From Methanoculleus sp. UBA430 (GTDB lineage: Archaea; Halobacteriota; Methanomicrobia; Methanomicrobiales; Methanoculleaceae): a stretch of 64,000 nt of DNA. Position 1 is the first letter of the stretch, and each line of letters opens with the position of its first letter. A model generated the notes under the pieces. The model made no database searches. It was not told where the DNA came from and was given only the letters and a program-made list of their open reading frames with translations. Positions 40,770 to 49,224 of this stretch are shown here, piece after piece. Position numbers and translations under genes: made by a program. The DNA lies in assembly GCF_002506585.1 (NCBI RefSeq), contig NZ_DAXW01000003.1, positions 330,931 through 394,930 on the forward strand. The letters run 5' to 3'.

Positions 40770-42136
40770 CACGCCACCCGCATGACGATGAGCGTCTGGT
40801 CGTCGAACTGCGGCTCATCGCCCGAGAACTGCGTGACCGCTTCAAGGATCCGGTCGATGACCTCCCCGGCGGGGAGGTCGCGGCAGCCCATGATCGTCTC
40901 GATCAACCTTCTTTCCCCGAACTGCTCTTCGTTTGGATTGATCGCCTCGGTGACGCCGTCGGTATAGCAGACGAGGAGGTCGCCGCTCGCAAGGGTGACG
41001 GTCTCCTCGCCGTACTCGGCCTCCGGCATGACCCCGAGGATGATCCCGGTCCCCTTCAGCTCCACGGGCCGGCCGCCGCCTGCCCGGAAGAGGAAGGGCG
41101 GGTTATGCCCCGCGTTGACGTAAGTGAGTGTCTTTACGCCCGGGTCGACGACCCCGTAGAAGAGGGTGACGAACATCCCGGACTTTGCATCCGCGGCGAT
41201 GAGGGCGTTGGCCTCGCTGACGGCCTCGCGGGCGCTCCGCGGCACCAGGGTGTTCGCCCGCATCACCGTCCGCGAGAGCGCCATGAAGAGCGCTGCAGGG
41301 ACGCCTTTCCCGGAGACGTCGGCGATAACCAGGGCGGTCCGGTTCCCCGGGAGGGGGATCGCGTCGTAGAAATCGCCGCCGACCTCCTTTGCCGGGAGGG
41401 CAAGGGCGGCGAGGTCGACGCCCGGAACCTCCGGCAGCCGTTCGGGGAGGAAACTCATCTGGATATCGTGCGCGATCCGGAGTTCGGCCTTCTTCCGCTC
41501 GAGTTCCGAGAGGAAGGAGTCCCGCTCCGCCTTCGTCTGCCGCTCGGTAATCAGGTTTGCGATGATGAACGCGAAGATGAAGACTCCGGTGGCGTTCGCG
41601 ATGATCATCGGAAGAGCCACCCCCTCGACGACGGTGAGCGCCTGCTCGAGGGGCCGGCAGATGGCGAGGGTGAGCCCCATGTGGAACGCCTCCGTCCCGA
41701 TAGCGAAGAGGACTGCACCGTGCATCCCGATGAACTTCTTTCCGACGAGAAGGAAGATCAGCCCCCCGAAGAGCCCCGCGAGGATGGTCGCGGCCGCGCA
41801 CGGGAGGGCGGTGAACCCGCCGAGGGAGAAGCGGTACGCGGCGCCGATCAGGCCGGCGCCGAGCCCCACCACCGGGCCGCACGCGAGCCCGCCGACCATG
41901 GGACCGAGGTCGCGGACGTTTGCCGTGGCGCCGAGGATGGTGATGCCGCTCTCGGTACCGTAGATGGAGAGCGCCCCGAAGAGGAGGACGAGGATTGCCT
42001 GACCTTTCCAGGTGACGCGTCTCTCGAGGACCTCGGTGAACGATGCCGTCCGGGAGATCAGGTAGGCGGCTACCACGATGACACAGATCATCTGCAGGAG
42101 CACGAAGAACATATCATTGAAGCCGGAGAGCGCCAT
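40769..42136 (-). CDS. Membrane-bound PP2C/SpoIIE-type phosphatase with 5TM sensor (RsbU-like)
   Basis: 455 residues. An N-terminal 5TM-type receptor region of five or six helices (about 10-205; GPMVGGLACGPVVGLGAGLIGAAYRF is the signature Gly-rich part), a coiled coil (TERQTKAERDSFLSELERKKAELRIAHDIQ), and a SpoIIE phosphatase: GGDFYDAI, DVSGKGVPAALFMA, NAGHNPP, CYTDGVTEAIN, DDQTLIV. Metal-binding Asp residues are present. It should dephosphorylate the STAS protein encoded just upstream in response to a membrane signal. Confidence 0.93.
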   Translation of the reverse strand: MALSGFNDMFFVLLQMICVIVVAAYLISRTASFTEVLERRVTWKGQAILVLLFGALSIYGTESGITILGATANVRDLGPMVGGLACGPVVGLGAGLIGAAYRFSLGGFTALPCAAATILAGLFGGLIFLLVGKKFIGMHGAVLFAIGTEAFHMGLTLAICRPLEQALTVVEGVALPMIIANATGVFIFAFIIANLITERQTKAERDSFLSELERKKAELRIAHDIQMSFLPERLPEVPGVDLAALALPAKEVGGDFYDAIPLPGNRTALVIADVSGKGVPAALFMALSRTVMRANTLVPRSAREAVSEANALIAADAKSGMFVTLFYGVVDPGVKTLTYVNAGHNPPFLFRAGGGRPVELKGTGIILGVMPEAEYGEETVTLASGDLLVCYTDGVTEAINPNEEQFGERRLIETIMGCRDLPAGEVIDRILEAVTQFSGDEPQFDDQTLIVMRVA

Positions 42137-42160
42137 GCTGGTTACCGCCCGGGGTGCCGC

Positions 42161-42517
42161 TCAGGGTCCCGCCGCGAACTCATCGAGCGCCGCCGCTTCG
42201 TCGGGGAAGATGGAGAAGATCCGGTGAAACCCTGCCATGGTGAAGACCTCGAGGATCTGCGGCTGCGCACAGGCTATCCTGAGCGCTCCGCCGTCTCGCT
42301 TCAACCGCTTCAGCGTGGCGAGCAGCACCCGGAGGCCGGAGCTGCTGATATAGTCGAGGTCGCAGAGGCTGACGAGGAGGCTTCTTCCCCCGGCGTCCAG
42401 CAGATGGTTTATACGTTCTTCCACCCTCTCCGAAGAACCTGCGTCGAGCCTTCCCTTCACCGTGATGATATCGACGCCGCCCGCTCTTCTCTCGAGGATC
42501 TCAACACGATCGCTCAT
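42161..42517 (-). CDS. STAS-domain anti-anti-sigma-factor-like protein (RsbV-like)
   Basis: 118 residues, a stand-alone STAS domain. GVDIITVKGRLDAGSSERVEE, then the phosphorylation motif DLDYISSSGLRVLLATLK (Ser within ISSSG) and the family-like end GFHRIFSIFPDEAAAL. It is the expected shared substrate of the adjacent kinase and phosphatase. It is first in the cassette. It is divergent from the HTH-PAS gene at 43012. A second STAS gene lies at 48558. Confidence 0.93.
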   Translation of the reverse strand: MSDRVEILERRAGGVDIITVKGRLDAGSSERVEERINHLLDAGGRSLLVSLCDLDYISSSGLRVLLATLKRLKRDGGALRIACAQPQILEVFTMAGFHRIFSIFPDEAAALDEFAAGP

Positions 42518-43011
42518 TGCGTGAAGTTACGATCTAATGCGAGATAGATGTTGCTTTCCAGCCCGGGGACTTCTCCGCCGGATCAGCAAAAAAAGAGGGT
42601 ATATTGTCGGGTGTGTGATAACCATGCGGTGTCTGCGGGAGAACCCGGGGCGGTTGTGCCACCCGCCCGGCCCCCTCATCTACCGTGCCGGTATGAGGTT
42701 AGAGAGGTGTGTTCTGGTTTATCCCGGGGCAGTACTCCCCGGCGAGGACGTTAGCCTTGACGTTGATGCAACCAGCGTGGTGAATGTTCCGTTCACCCAT
42801 CCCAGCCGATCTTGTGCCGGTCCGAGCCACCTGTGCCTGTGTGGTCCGGGTTGCCGGAGAGGTTCTCCGACTCTGGGGGATCATACGTTGAATTATCTTC
42901 TATTTATAGTTTATTCTTAATGCCTGGCATTGAGGTGCGGCATTGCGTGCGGCATCATAGCACACGACACTGCAAAACACTATATCCCCCGGTGCCGAAC
43001 TCTATTCGCAC
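42518..43011. other. 494-bp region with promoters and a possible gene remnant
   Basis: No gene called. On the minus strand, 42699-42884 encodes a protein-like stretch ending in ERNIHHAGCINVKANVLAG then EYCPGINQNTPL, followed about 105 bp on by T7 (42588-42594). It may be the tail of a lost gene. TA-rich sequence at 42890-42920 (CTATTTATAG) and CACTATATC (42977-42985) are promoter candidates; the latter suits the 43012 gene. GTGCGGCAT is repeated near 42933 and 42948. Confidence 0.5.
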
Positions 43012-44688
43012 ATGGATCGCACTACCGATGCACTCTCTCTCCTGCTCAGCACGCTAAAAGAGCATCCGCGGGGCATGTCGGTCTCCGATCTAGCTGCCGC
43101 GGTCGGTATCAACCGGAATACCGTCTCCCGGTACCTCGACATCCTCCTCGTCTCGGGCCGGGTGGAGATGGAGACCTACGGAAAGGCCAAGGTCTTCTAC
43201 CTCTCGCAAAGGGTCCCGATCGCCGCCATGCTCAATTTCTCCTCGGATCTCGTGCTGGTGCTCGACCGTGAGCGCCGGATCGTCCAGGCAAACGATGCCG
43301 TCTGCGCGTTCGCGGGGAGAGAGCGCGACGCCGTCCTCGGGAACAGCATCGAAGAGTCGCCGCTCGCCGCGTTCGACCACCCGCTGATACGGAGTCGGAT
43401 CACCGACGCCTTGAACGGCCGCGAGGTCACAGAAGAACTCCGGTTTCTGCGGCACGACGCCGAGCTCTTCTTCCGGATCAAGTTCCTGCCGACCGTCTTT
43501 AACGACGGCGCGCCGGGCGTCACCATCATCCTCGAGGATATCACCGAGGGCCGCCGTGCGGAAGAGGCCCTGCGCGAGAGCGAGATGCTCTTCCGGAGCC
43601 TCGTCGAGAACATCAACGACCTGATCCTGAACGTCGACGAGACCTGCACGTTCACCTACGTCAGCCCAAAAAGCCGGGATATCCTCGGCTACGCCCCCGA
43701 GGAGATGCTTGGAAAGACACCCTGCGACTTCATGAATCCGGAGAAGGCCGAATCGGTCCGGGCCCGGTTTGCCGCGCTCTTCGCCGACCCGGAGCCGAAA
43801 GTCGCCTTCGAGTGGACGATGCACCACCGGGACGGGAGCCATGTCGTCTTTGACGTGAGCGGGACGCCGGTCTACGACATGATAGGCGACTTCACCGGCT
43901 ACCGGGTGGTCTGCCGCGACGTCACCGAACGGGTGCGCGCCACAAAGCGGGTGGCCCAGTGGAAGTCGTTCCTCTACTCGGTGGTCAACAACGTCCCGAG
44001 CATGGTCTTCGTCCGGGAGGTGGAGGGGAACACATTTGTCTTCGCGAACCGTGCCGCCGAGATCTTCCTTGGTATGACCCAGGAGGAGATGACGGGAAAA
44101 CGGGCCGCCGACCTCTTCCCGCCGGAGATGGCAGGTTTCTTCGCCGACGGCGACCGGGAGATGCTGGAACGGTCGGCCGCGCTTGAGCGGAAGGTCCACC
44201 TCCCGACGGGGGCGAGCATCTCCATGAAGAAGATCCCGGTCTTCAACTCCCGGGGCATGCTCAGGTACATGCTCGGGATCGCCGAGGATATCACCGACCG
44301 TGCGGCCGCCGAGGACCTCCTGGTCGCCGAGCGCGACCGGGCACAGGGTTACCTCGACGCGGCCGGCGTGATGATCGCGGTGATCGGGGCGGACGGCTCC
44401 ATCGACCTTGTCAACCGGAAGGGAAGCGAGATCCTGGGGTATGCTGGAGAAGATCTGGCCGGAAAGAACTGGTTTGCGACGGTCGTCCCGGAGCGCCTGC
44501 GGGACCGGCTCACCCGGAACTTCGTCCGCCTCGCGGCCGGGGAGATCGAGCCTCCTGCCTTCGAGGAGAGCCCGGTCGTCACCCGGGAAGGTCGAGAGCG
44601 TTCAATCCTCTGGCACAACGCCCTCCTCCGGGATACCGACGGGAAGGTCGTGGCGATGGTGAGTTCCGGCGAGGTGGTCGGGGAGTAG
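43012..44688 (+). CDS. HTH-multi-PAS one-component sensory regulator
   Basis: 558 residues. Winged HTH (MSVSDLAAAVGINRNTVSRY, about 22-41), then PAS 1 (LVLVLDRERRIVQANDAVCAFAG), PAS 2 (LVENINDLILNVDETCTFTYV), PAS 3 (VVNNVPSMVFVREVEGNTFVFANRAA) and PAS 4 (AAGVMIAVIGADGSIDLVNRKG), each followed by a DIT(E/D)R-type linker where complete. No kinase. Its first 110 residues closely match those of the 30079 gene, so they share ancestry. Divergent from the partner-switching cassette; it may be its transcriptional output, which is speculation. Confidence 0.92.
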   Translation: MDRTTDALSLLLSTLKEHPRGMSVSDLAAAVGINRNTVSRYLDILLVSGRVEMETYGKAKVFYLSQRVPIAAMLNFSSDLVLVLDRERRIVQANDAVCAFAGRERDAVLGNSIEESPLAAFDHPLIRSRITDALNGREVTEELRFLRHDAELFFRIKFLPTVFNDGAPGVTIILEDITEGRRAEEALRESEMLFRSLVENINDLILNVDETCTFTYVSPKSRDILGYAPEEMLGKTPCDFMNPEKAESVRARFAALFADPEPKVAFEWTMHHRDGSHVVFDVSGTPVYDMIGDFTGYRVVCRDVTERVRATKRVAQWKSFLYSVVNNVPSMVFVREVEGNTFVFANRAAEIFLGMTQEEMTGKRAADLFPPEMAGFFADGDREMLERSAALERKVHLPTGASISMKKIPVFNSRGMLRYMLGIAEDITDRAAAEDLLVAERDRAQGYLDAAGVMIAVIGADGSIDLVNRKGSEILGYAGEDLAGKNWFATVVPERLRDRLTRNFVRLAAGEIEPPAFEESPVVTREGRERSILWHNALLRDTDGKVVAMVSSGEVVGE

Positions 44689-44760
44689 CCGGGGCGGAAC
44701 CCCGGCGATACGTCACTCCTTAAATACACCGCAGGGCAGATACAATACTGGTGACAGACC

Positions 44761-45327
44761 TTGGTGGACATCATCTCCCTTGTCCTTATCGTCGTCGTGG
44801 TGCTGGTCGTCATCGGCATCGCGGCGGCCTTAGTTGGCATATATAACCGGTTCTTCTCCCTCAAAAACTCCGCCGAAGCAACGGTCGGACAGGTGAAGGT
44901 CGCGATGAAGAAGCGGCTGGATATGATCGAGCAGCTCCTCGGCGCGGTGAAGAGCTACGCGACATTCGAGAAGGAGACCCTGACCGGCGTGACCGCGATG
45001 CGGGCCCGCATCGGCAGCGCCGGCCCGGGAGACCTGAATGAACTCGAACGCGAGTCCCGGTCGGTCCTCGGGCGGCTGCTCGCCGTCGCCGAGAACTATC
45101 CCGACCTCAAGACTTCGCAGACGGTCCAGGAACTGATGGGCGCGGTGAGAGGGGTCGAGGACGAGATCGCCCGGCACCGCTACACCTACAACAACATCGC
45201 CCAGCAATACAACACCATGACCGACACGGTTCCCTCGAACCTGGTCGCCGGGGTCATGGGCTTTTCGAAACTTGAGTACCTGGAGTTCGGCGAGGAGATC
45301 GAGCGCGTCCCGACGATAGCGTTCTGA
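44761..45327 (+). CDS. LemA-family membrane protein
   Basis: 188 residues. One TM helix (IISLVLIVVVVLVVIGIAAALVGIYN), then LemA helices: RFFSLKNSAEATVGQVKVAMKKR, LTGVTAMRARIG, LAVAENYPDLKTSQTVQELM and YNNIAQQYNTMTDTVPSNLVAGVMGF. LemA proteins are widespread with an unclear envelope role, often next to DUF2207 or TPM proteins as here. TTG at 44761 sits 6 bases after GGTGA; GTG at 44764 is the alternative. TTAAATAC near 44718 is the TATA box. Confidence 0.93.
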   Translation: MVDIISLVLIVVVVLVVIGIAAALVGIYNRFFSLKNSAEATVGQVKVAMKKRLDMIEQLLGAVKSYATFEKETLTGVTAMRARIGSAGPGDLNELERESRSVLGRLLAVAENYPDLKTSQTVQELMGAVRGVEDEIARHRYTYNNIAQQYNTMTDTVPSNLVAGVMGFSKLEYLEFGEEIERVPTIAF

Positions 45328-45339
45328 TAGGCGGTGGGC

Positions 45340-47157
45340 ATGACTGAACGACAGCAGATCGCCGTCCTTGTTGCCGTCACCCTTCTTGCCGGGGTGTTGG
45401 CGGTCGCGGGAGCAGCAGCGCTCCCCGACCTTTTCCGGGGCGATCTCGAGGTCCAGGCGTATGACGCCGTCTTCTTCGAGAATGGGACCTTCATCGAGCG
45501 CTATACCTACGACGTCCGTTCGGCGGGGGAGTACCGGATGCTCTTTCGCTACTGGGAAGCACCGCTCACCTTTACGGCCGTCGACCGGCCGCACATCGAG
45601 TTCATCGGGATGACCGCCCCGCCCGGAACCGTCGGCTACATCAAGAACGCCGAAGACGAGGTCCGGACGGCCGCCGGGAACCCGACCCCTTCGGATGTTG
45701 CGGTCATCCGGAACCTTGCGTTCGCTAACGAGGTGGGCCTCTTTGACCCCGGCTACTTCGACCCCGGCACCTACACGGTGGAGTACCGCTACCGGGTCCG
45801 GCCGCCAATCGAGTACGACGAGGAGTGGGCGCACCTGAACCTGAAGCTCGTCGACGAGCACGTCCCCTTCCGGGACCTCCGGATCACGCTCCCGTTCGCC
45901 GGCGATATCGAGGAGGTCTACACTCATCCCCCGACCCTCACTATCGAGCGGACGGCGGAGGCCGTCATCATCACGGGGAGCGCATCCCAGAACGACGCGC
46001 TGAACGTCGAGATGGTCCTCGATCCGGCCTTTACGGGGAAGGTCGGCGGCTTCCCGGCGTATGTCCCGGACGTGCGGCAGCAGGCGGCGGATGCCAACCG
46101 CTGGCCCCCGATCCTCTACGGGGCGGCAGGCGTCCTTTACGGTCTTGCGATCCTTCTCGTCCTTCTCATGCCGTTCGTCCTCCTCGGCGTTTATTTCCGC
46201 TTTGGAAGGGAGAAACCGTTCACGGTGCCGGAGTACTTGAGTTTCACGCCGAATACCGCGCTCAAGCCCTGGCAGGTGAACCTCCTCTTCAAGGGCGACC
46301 CCCTCGAGTTCGACGACAACGGATTCTACGCGACGGTCCTCGACCTCCACCGGCAGGGGAAGATTGTGGTCGCCGAGAAGCCGGAGGGCGGAGGGGTCAC
46401 GGTCCGGATCGTCTCGGGGGAGTCGACCGACCCCTACGAGCAGCGGGTGCTCAACTTCCTCGCCAACGTCGCCGACGACCACGTCGTGGATACCGACGAA
46501 CTGGCCAGGTTCGCCGAGACCGCCCGGCGGAGTCCCGGCTACCAGCACCGGATCCTGCAGTACCAGCAGTCGCTTGCCGCCCTCTCCCGGGACGTGGATA
46601 CCACGCTCTCCCGGCAGTACATCAGGGATGGCCGGACGACGATCCTCCCGCTCATCTTCCTCGGTGCCATCCCCTGCGGGCTTGCGATCCTGACGTTCAT
46701 CCTCGCACCGGGCGCGGCCTACCTCCTCATCCCGGCCGGCATCCTCTTCTTCATCGTCGCGGTCCAGGTCGGGATCGCGGCCCTCTTCCCCTCGACCCTC
46801 TTCGGCTTCTGGAAGGGCGACCACTACAAGGAGAAACTCGAATGGGATGCGTTCGCCTACTTCCTCTCGGATCTCGCGTTGATCCAGCAGTATTCCCCTG
46901 CGGACCTCTCGATGTGGGGCGAGTGGCTGGTCTACGGGACGGCGCTCGGCCTCGGCGATAAGGTCGAGCAGGCGATGAAGAACCTGAATATCAGCCTCCC
47001 GGATGTCGGGGTGCCGCTCTACTCGAACATGCCGGTGATCTTTGCTCCCATCGTCCTCTACTCCCCGCCGTCGAGCGGTGGTTCCGGAGGGTTCGGGGGC
47101 GGCGGGTCCTTCGGTGGCGGCGGCGGGTTTGGCGGCGGCGGCGTCGGGGGACGCTGA
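45340..47157 (+). CDS. DUF2207 membrane protein with Gly-rich C-terminus
   Basis: 605 residues. Signal/TM helix (5-28), a ~220-residue extracytoplasmic beta-domain (VQAYDAVFFENGTFIERYTYD...), TM helices about 267-292 and a TM pair about 430-490 (ILPLIFLGAIPCGLAILTFI), cytosolic domains, and a C-terminal Gly/Phe tail (GGSGGFGGGGSFGGGGGFGG). This is the DUF2207 plan. The Gly tail is common in the family. Next to lemA (12 bp), so a shared envelope function is likely. A terminator follows. Confidence 0.93.
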   Translation: MTERQQIAVLVAVTLLAGVLAVAGAAALPDLFRGDLEVQAYDAVFFENGTFIERYTYDVRSAGEYRMLFRYWEAPLTFTAVDRPHIEFIGMTAPPGTVGYIKNAEDEVRTAAGNPTPSDVAVIRNLAFANEVGLFDPGYFDPGTYTVEYRYRVRPPIEYDEEWAHLNLKLVDEHVPFRDLRITLPFAGDIEEVYTHPPTLTIERTAEAVIITGSASQNDALNVEMVLDPAFTGKVGGFPAYVPDVRQQAADANRWPPILYGAAGVLYGLAILLVLLMPFVLLGVYFRFGREKPFTVPEYLSFTPNTALKPWQVNLLFKGDPLEFDDNGFYATVLDLHRQGKIVVAEKPEGGGVTVRIVSGESTDPYEQRVLNFLANVADDHVVDTDELARFAETARRSPGYQHRILQYQQSLAALSRDVDTTLSRQYIRDGRTTILPLIFLGAIPCGLAILTFILAPGAAYLLIPAGILFFIVAVQVGIAALFPSTLFGFWKGDHYKEKLEWDAFAYFLSDLALIQQYSPADLSMWGEWLVYGTALGLGDKVEQAMKNLNISLPDVGVPLYSNMPVIFAPIVLYSPPSSGGSGGFGGGGSFGGGGGFGGGGVGGR

Positions 47158-47173
47158 CGCTCTCCGGGTTGTT

Positions 47174-47210
47174 CCGGTCTCTTGACCGGGACTCGCATCC
47201 CCTTTTTTTT
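47174..47210 (+). terminator. Hairpin plus T8 terminator after DUF2207 gene
   Basis: CCGGTC-TCTT-GACCGG (47174-47189), then 13 bases, then eight T (47203-47210), starting 17 bases after the stop of the lemA-DUF2207 operon. Confidence 0.7.
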
Positions 47211-47299
47211 CGACCCGGCATACGGCCTCTTCCTGCAGATAAGTCCGAATCCCTTCGTAGTTAAGGCAATCTACTTACCTCCGGGGGGAGAACGTATCG

Positions 47300-48487
47300 G
47301 TGTTGATGCCTATGACGGGTTCATATCCAAACTACATGGTCGTCTTCCTCACGCTGATCGGGGCCGTCATCGCCTGCGGGTGCATGGCCGCCGGGGGAGA
47401 GGACGGGCCGGCCGACCGTGTCTCCGGGAACGGCACGGTCACCTACGTCGACCTCGAGGGCGGGTTCTACGGGATCACCGCCGGCGGCGGACGCTACCTC
47501 CCCGTAAACCTCCCGGCGGAGTACCAGCAGGACGGCCTCCGGGTCAGGTTCGTCGCCGACGTCCTCAAGGATACCGTGACCCTCCAGCAGTGGGGGACAC
47601 CGGTCGAGATTGTCGAGATCGAGGCGGCCGATACCCGCCGGACGGTTGCAGCGAACGCCACGGTCACGTATATCGATCTCGAGGGCGGGTTCTATGGGCT
47701 TATCACCGATGACGGCCGGCGTTTCCTGCCAGAGAACCTCCCGGAGGAGTACCGGACCGACGGTCTCCGGGTGGCCTTCAGCGCCGACGTCCTGGACGGC
47801 GGCGCGGGGATCCAGATGTGGGGAACGGCGGTAGAGCTGCGCTCCATCGAGCGGATCGACGGCGTCATGCTCGTCTCCGGGAACGGCACGGTCACCTACA
47901 TCGACCTCGAGGGCGGGTTCTACGGGATCGTCGCCGATGACGGCCGGCACTACCTCCCGCTCGGTCTCGATGAGGCCCGGCTGATCGACGGCCTGAACGT
48001 GACCTTTGTTCTGGAGGTGCAGGAGGACGTCGCGACCATCCAGCAGTGGGGGACGCCGGTCAAGGTCCTCGCCATCGATACGGCGGGGAACGCGACCTTC
48101 GTCGCAACGACCGGGACGGTCACCTACGTCGACCTTGAGGGTGGGTTCTACGGGATCGTCGCCGATGGCGGCGAGCACTACCTCCCGTTTGGGCTTGAAG
48201 AGCGCTACCGCGTCGACGGGATGCGGATCACCTTTGTCGGGGAGGTGAAGGAGGGCGTCATGACCATCCAGCAGTGGGGGACGCCGGTCGAGATCATCGC
48301 CGTCCCGTGGGCCTGCTCCTCGTGCGGCGGAATGGCCGGCATGGCGGACCCGGCCGCGGTCTGGTGCATAGAGCAGGGCCATGCCTACGAGACCCGGCAG
48401 AACCCCGACGGCAGCGAGTACGGCGTCTGTATCTTTGCCAACGGTACTGTAGTCGATGCGTGGGACTACTACCGGCAGACCCACTAA
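47300..48487 (+). CDS. Lipoprotein with four tandem ~75-residue repeats and a C-terminal DUF333 domain
   Basis: 395 residues. Signal VVFLTLIGAVIACGC with a lipidation Cys at 26 or 28. Four repeats (about 44-108, 119-183, 194-259, 271-335), each with GTVTYVDLEGGFYGI, a YLP block, a DGLRV block and QQWGTPVEI, predict small beta-barrels. Residues 349-395 (ADPAAVWCIEQGHAYETRQN and GVCIFANGTVVDAWDYYR) are DUF333, once called putative hemolysin. GTG at 47300 lies nine bases after GGGGAG; ATGs at 47306 and 47312 are alternatives. Probably a surface protein. Confidence 0.85.
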   Translation: MLMPMTGSYPNYMVVFLTLIGAVIACGCMAAGGEDGPADRVSGNGTVTYVDLEGGFYGITAGGGRYLPVNLPAEYQQDGLRVRFVADVLKDTVTLQQWGTPVEIVEIEAADTRRTVAANATVTYIDLEGGFYGLITDDGRRFLPENLPEEYRTDGLRVAFSADVLDGGAGIQMWGTAVELRSIERIDGVMLVSGNGTVTYIDLEGGFYGIVADDGRHYLPLGLDEARLIDGLNVTFVLEVQEDVATIQQWGTPVKVLAIDTAGNATFVATTGTVTYVDLEGGFYGIVADGGEHYLPFGLEERYRVDGMRITFVGEVKEGVMTIQQWGTPVEIIAVPWACSSCGGMAGMADPAAVWCIEQGHAYETRQNPDGSEYGVCIFANGTVVDAWDYYRQTH

Positions 48488-48557
48488 CCAATTTTTGACG
48501 GGCGCGGGCCCGGTGCAAAACGAGCTGCTTTTTCCCTCACGCGCCAAGAGAAGAGCC

Positions 48558-48920
48558 ATGGACGTTTCGGTCAGCGAGCGGGACGATACGGCGATCGTAT
48601 CGGTCGACGGCAGAATCGATGCGGAATCGGCAGAAAACCTGGATTCGGCGCTCTCCGGGGTGCTGGCGCGCGGCGGGAAGCGGATACTCTTGAACCTGGA
48701 GAAGGCGGCCTACATGAGCAGCAGCGGTCTCCGGGTGCTTCTGAAGAAGCTCCGCGACCTGCGTGTGGTGGACGGGGAGATGGCGCTCTGCTCGGTCCAG
48801 CCCGACGTCTACCGGGTCTTCCTCCTCGCGGGGGTCCACGAGGTCTTCCCGATCTACGTGGGCCTGGACGAGATCTTCGCCGAAGAGGAGCGGGAGACGA
48901 AAGGGAACGAGTCGCCGTGA
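48558..48920 (+). CDS. STAS-domain anti-anti-sigma-factor-like protein, second copy
   Basis: 120 residues. TAIVSVDGRIDAESAENLDSALS, then LEKAAYMSSSGLRVLLKKLRDL with the phospho-accepting Ser motif. It resembles the 42161 STAS gene but has a charged tail (EEERETKGNESP). No kinase or phosphatase is adjacent; it may share those at 40359-42136. It overlaps the HEAT gene by 4 bp (GTGA), so the HEAT protein is the likely direct partner. Confidence 0.92.
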   Translation: MDVSVSERDDTAIVSVDGRIDAESAENLDSALSGVLARGGKRILLNLEKAAYMSSSGLRVLLKKLRDLRVVDGEMALCSVQPDVYRVFLLAGVHEVFPIYVGLDEIFAEEERETKGNESP

Positions 48921-49219
48921 CGGAAAGCCTGATCCGCATCCTTCGCGACGGTGCGACCGCCGACCGGATGGAGGCGGCAAGGGCCCTTTCTGCCCTCGGG
49001 CCGGCCGCCCTTCCGGGGCTCCTTGCCGCGCTCGAAGACCCCGACCCCCGCCTCCGGATGTGGGCGGCCTACACCCTCGGGATGATCGGGGACGGACGGC
49101 CGGCCCCGGCGCTCATCCGGGCTCTCGAAGACCCCGACCCGGGTGTCGGGAGGTGGGCGGCCGCCGCCCTCCGCCGGATCCGGGACGCGGCCGGCGGCTG
49201 CGGCTGCCGGTTCTGCTGA
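48917..49219 (+). CDS. Small HEAT-repeat protein with Cys-rich end
   Basis: 100 residues. Two to three HEAT repeats: ADRMEAARALSALGPAALPGLLAAL, PRLRMWAAYTLGMIGDGRPAPALIRAL and GVGRWAAAALRRI. It ends GGCGCRFC, three cysteines that could bind metal or lipid. GTG start overlaps the STAS stop. A partner role for the STAS protein is suggested by coupling alone. Confidence 0.85.
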   Translation: MTESLIRILRDGATADRMEAARALSALGPAALPGLLAALEDPDPRLRMWAAYTLGMIGDGRPAPALIRALEDPDPGVGRWAAAALRRIRDAAGGCGCRFC

Positions 49220-49224
49220 TTCTC

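Noticed and set aside
41105..42547. 480-aa plus-strand ORF
   Set aside because: Antisense to the phosphatase and STAS genes, which have complete family motifs.
44830..46824. 664-aa minus-strand ORF
   Set aside because: Shadow of lemA and the DUF2207 gene; composition is Arg/Asp/Glu-rich with no recognisable domain.
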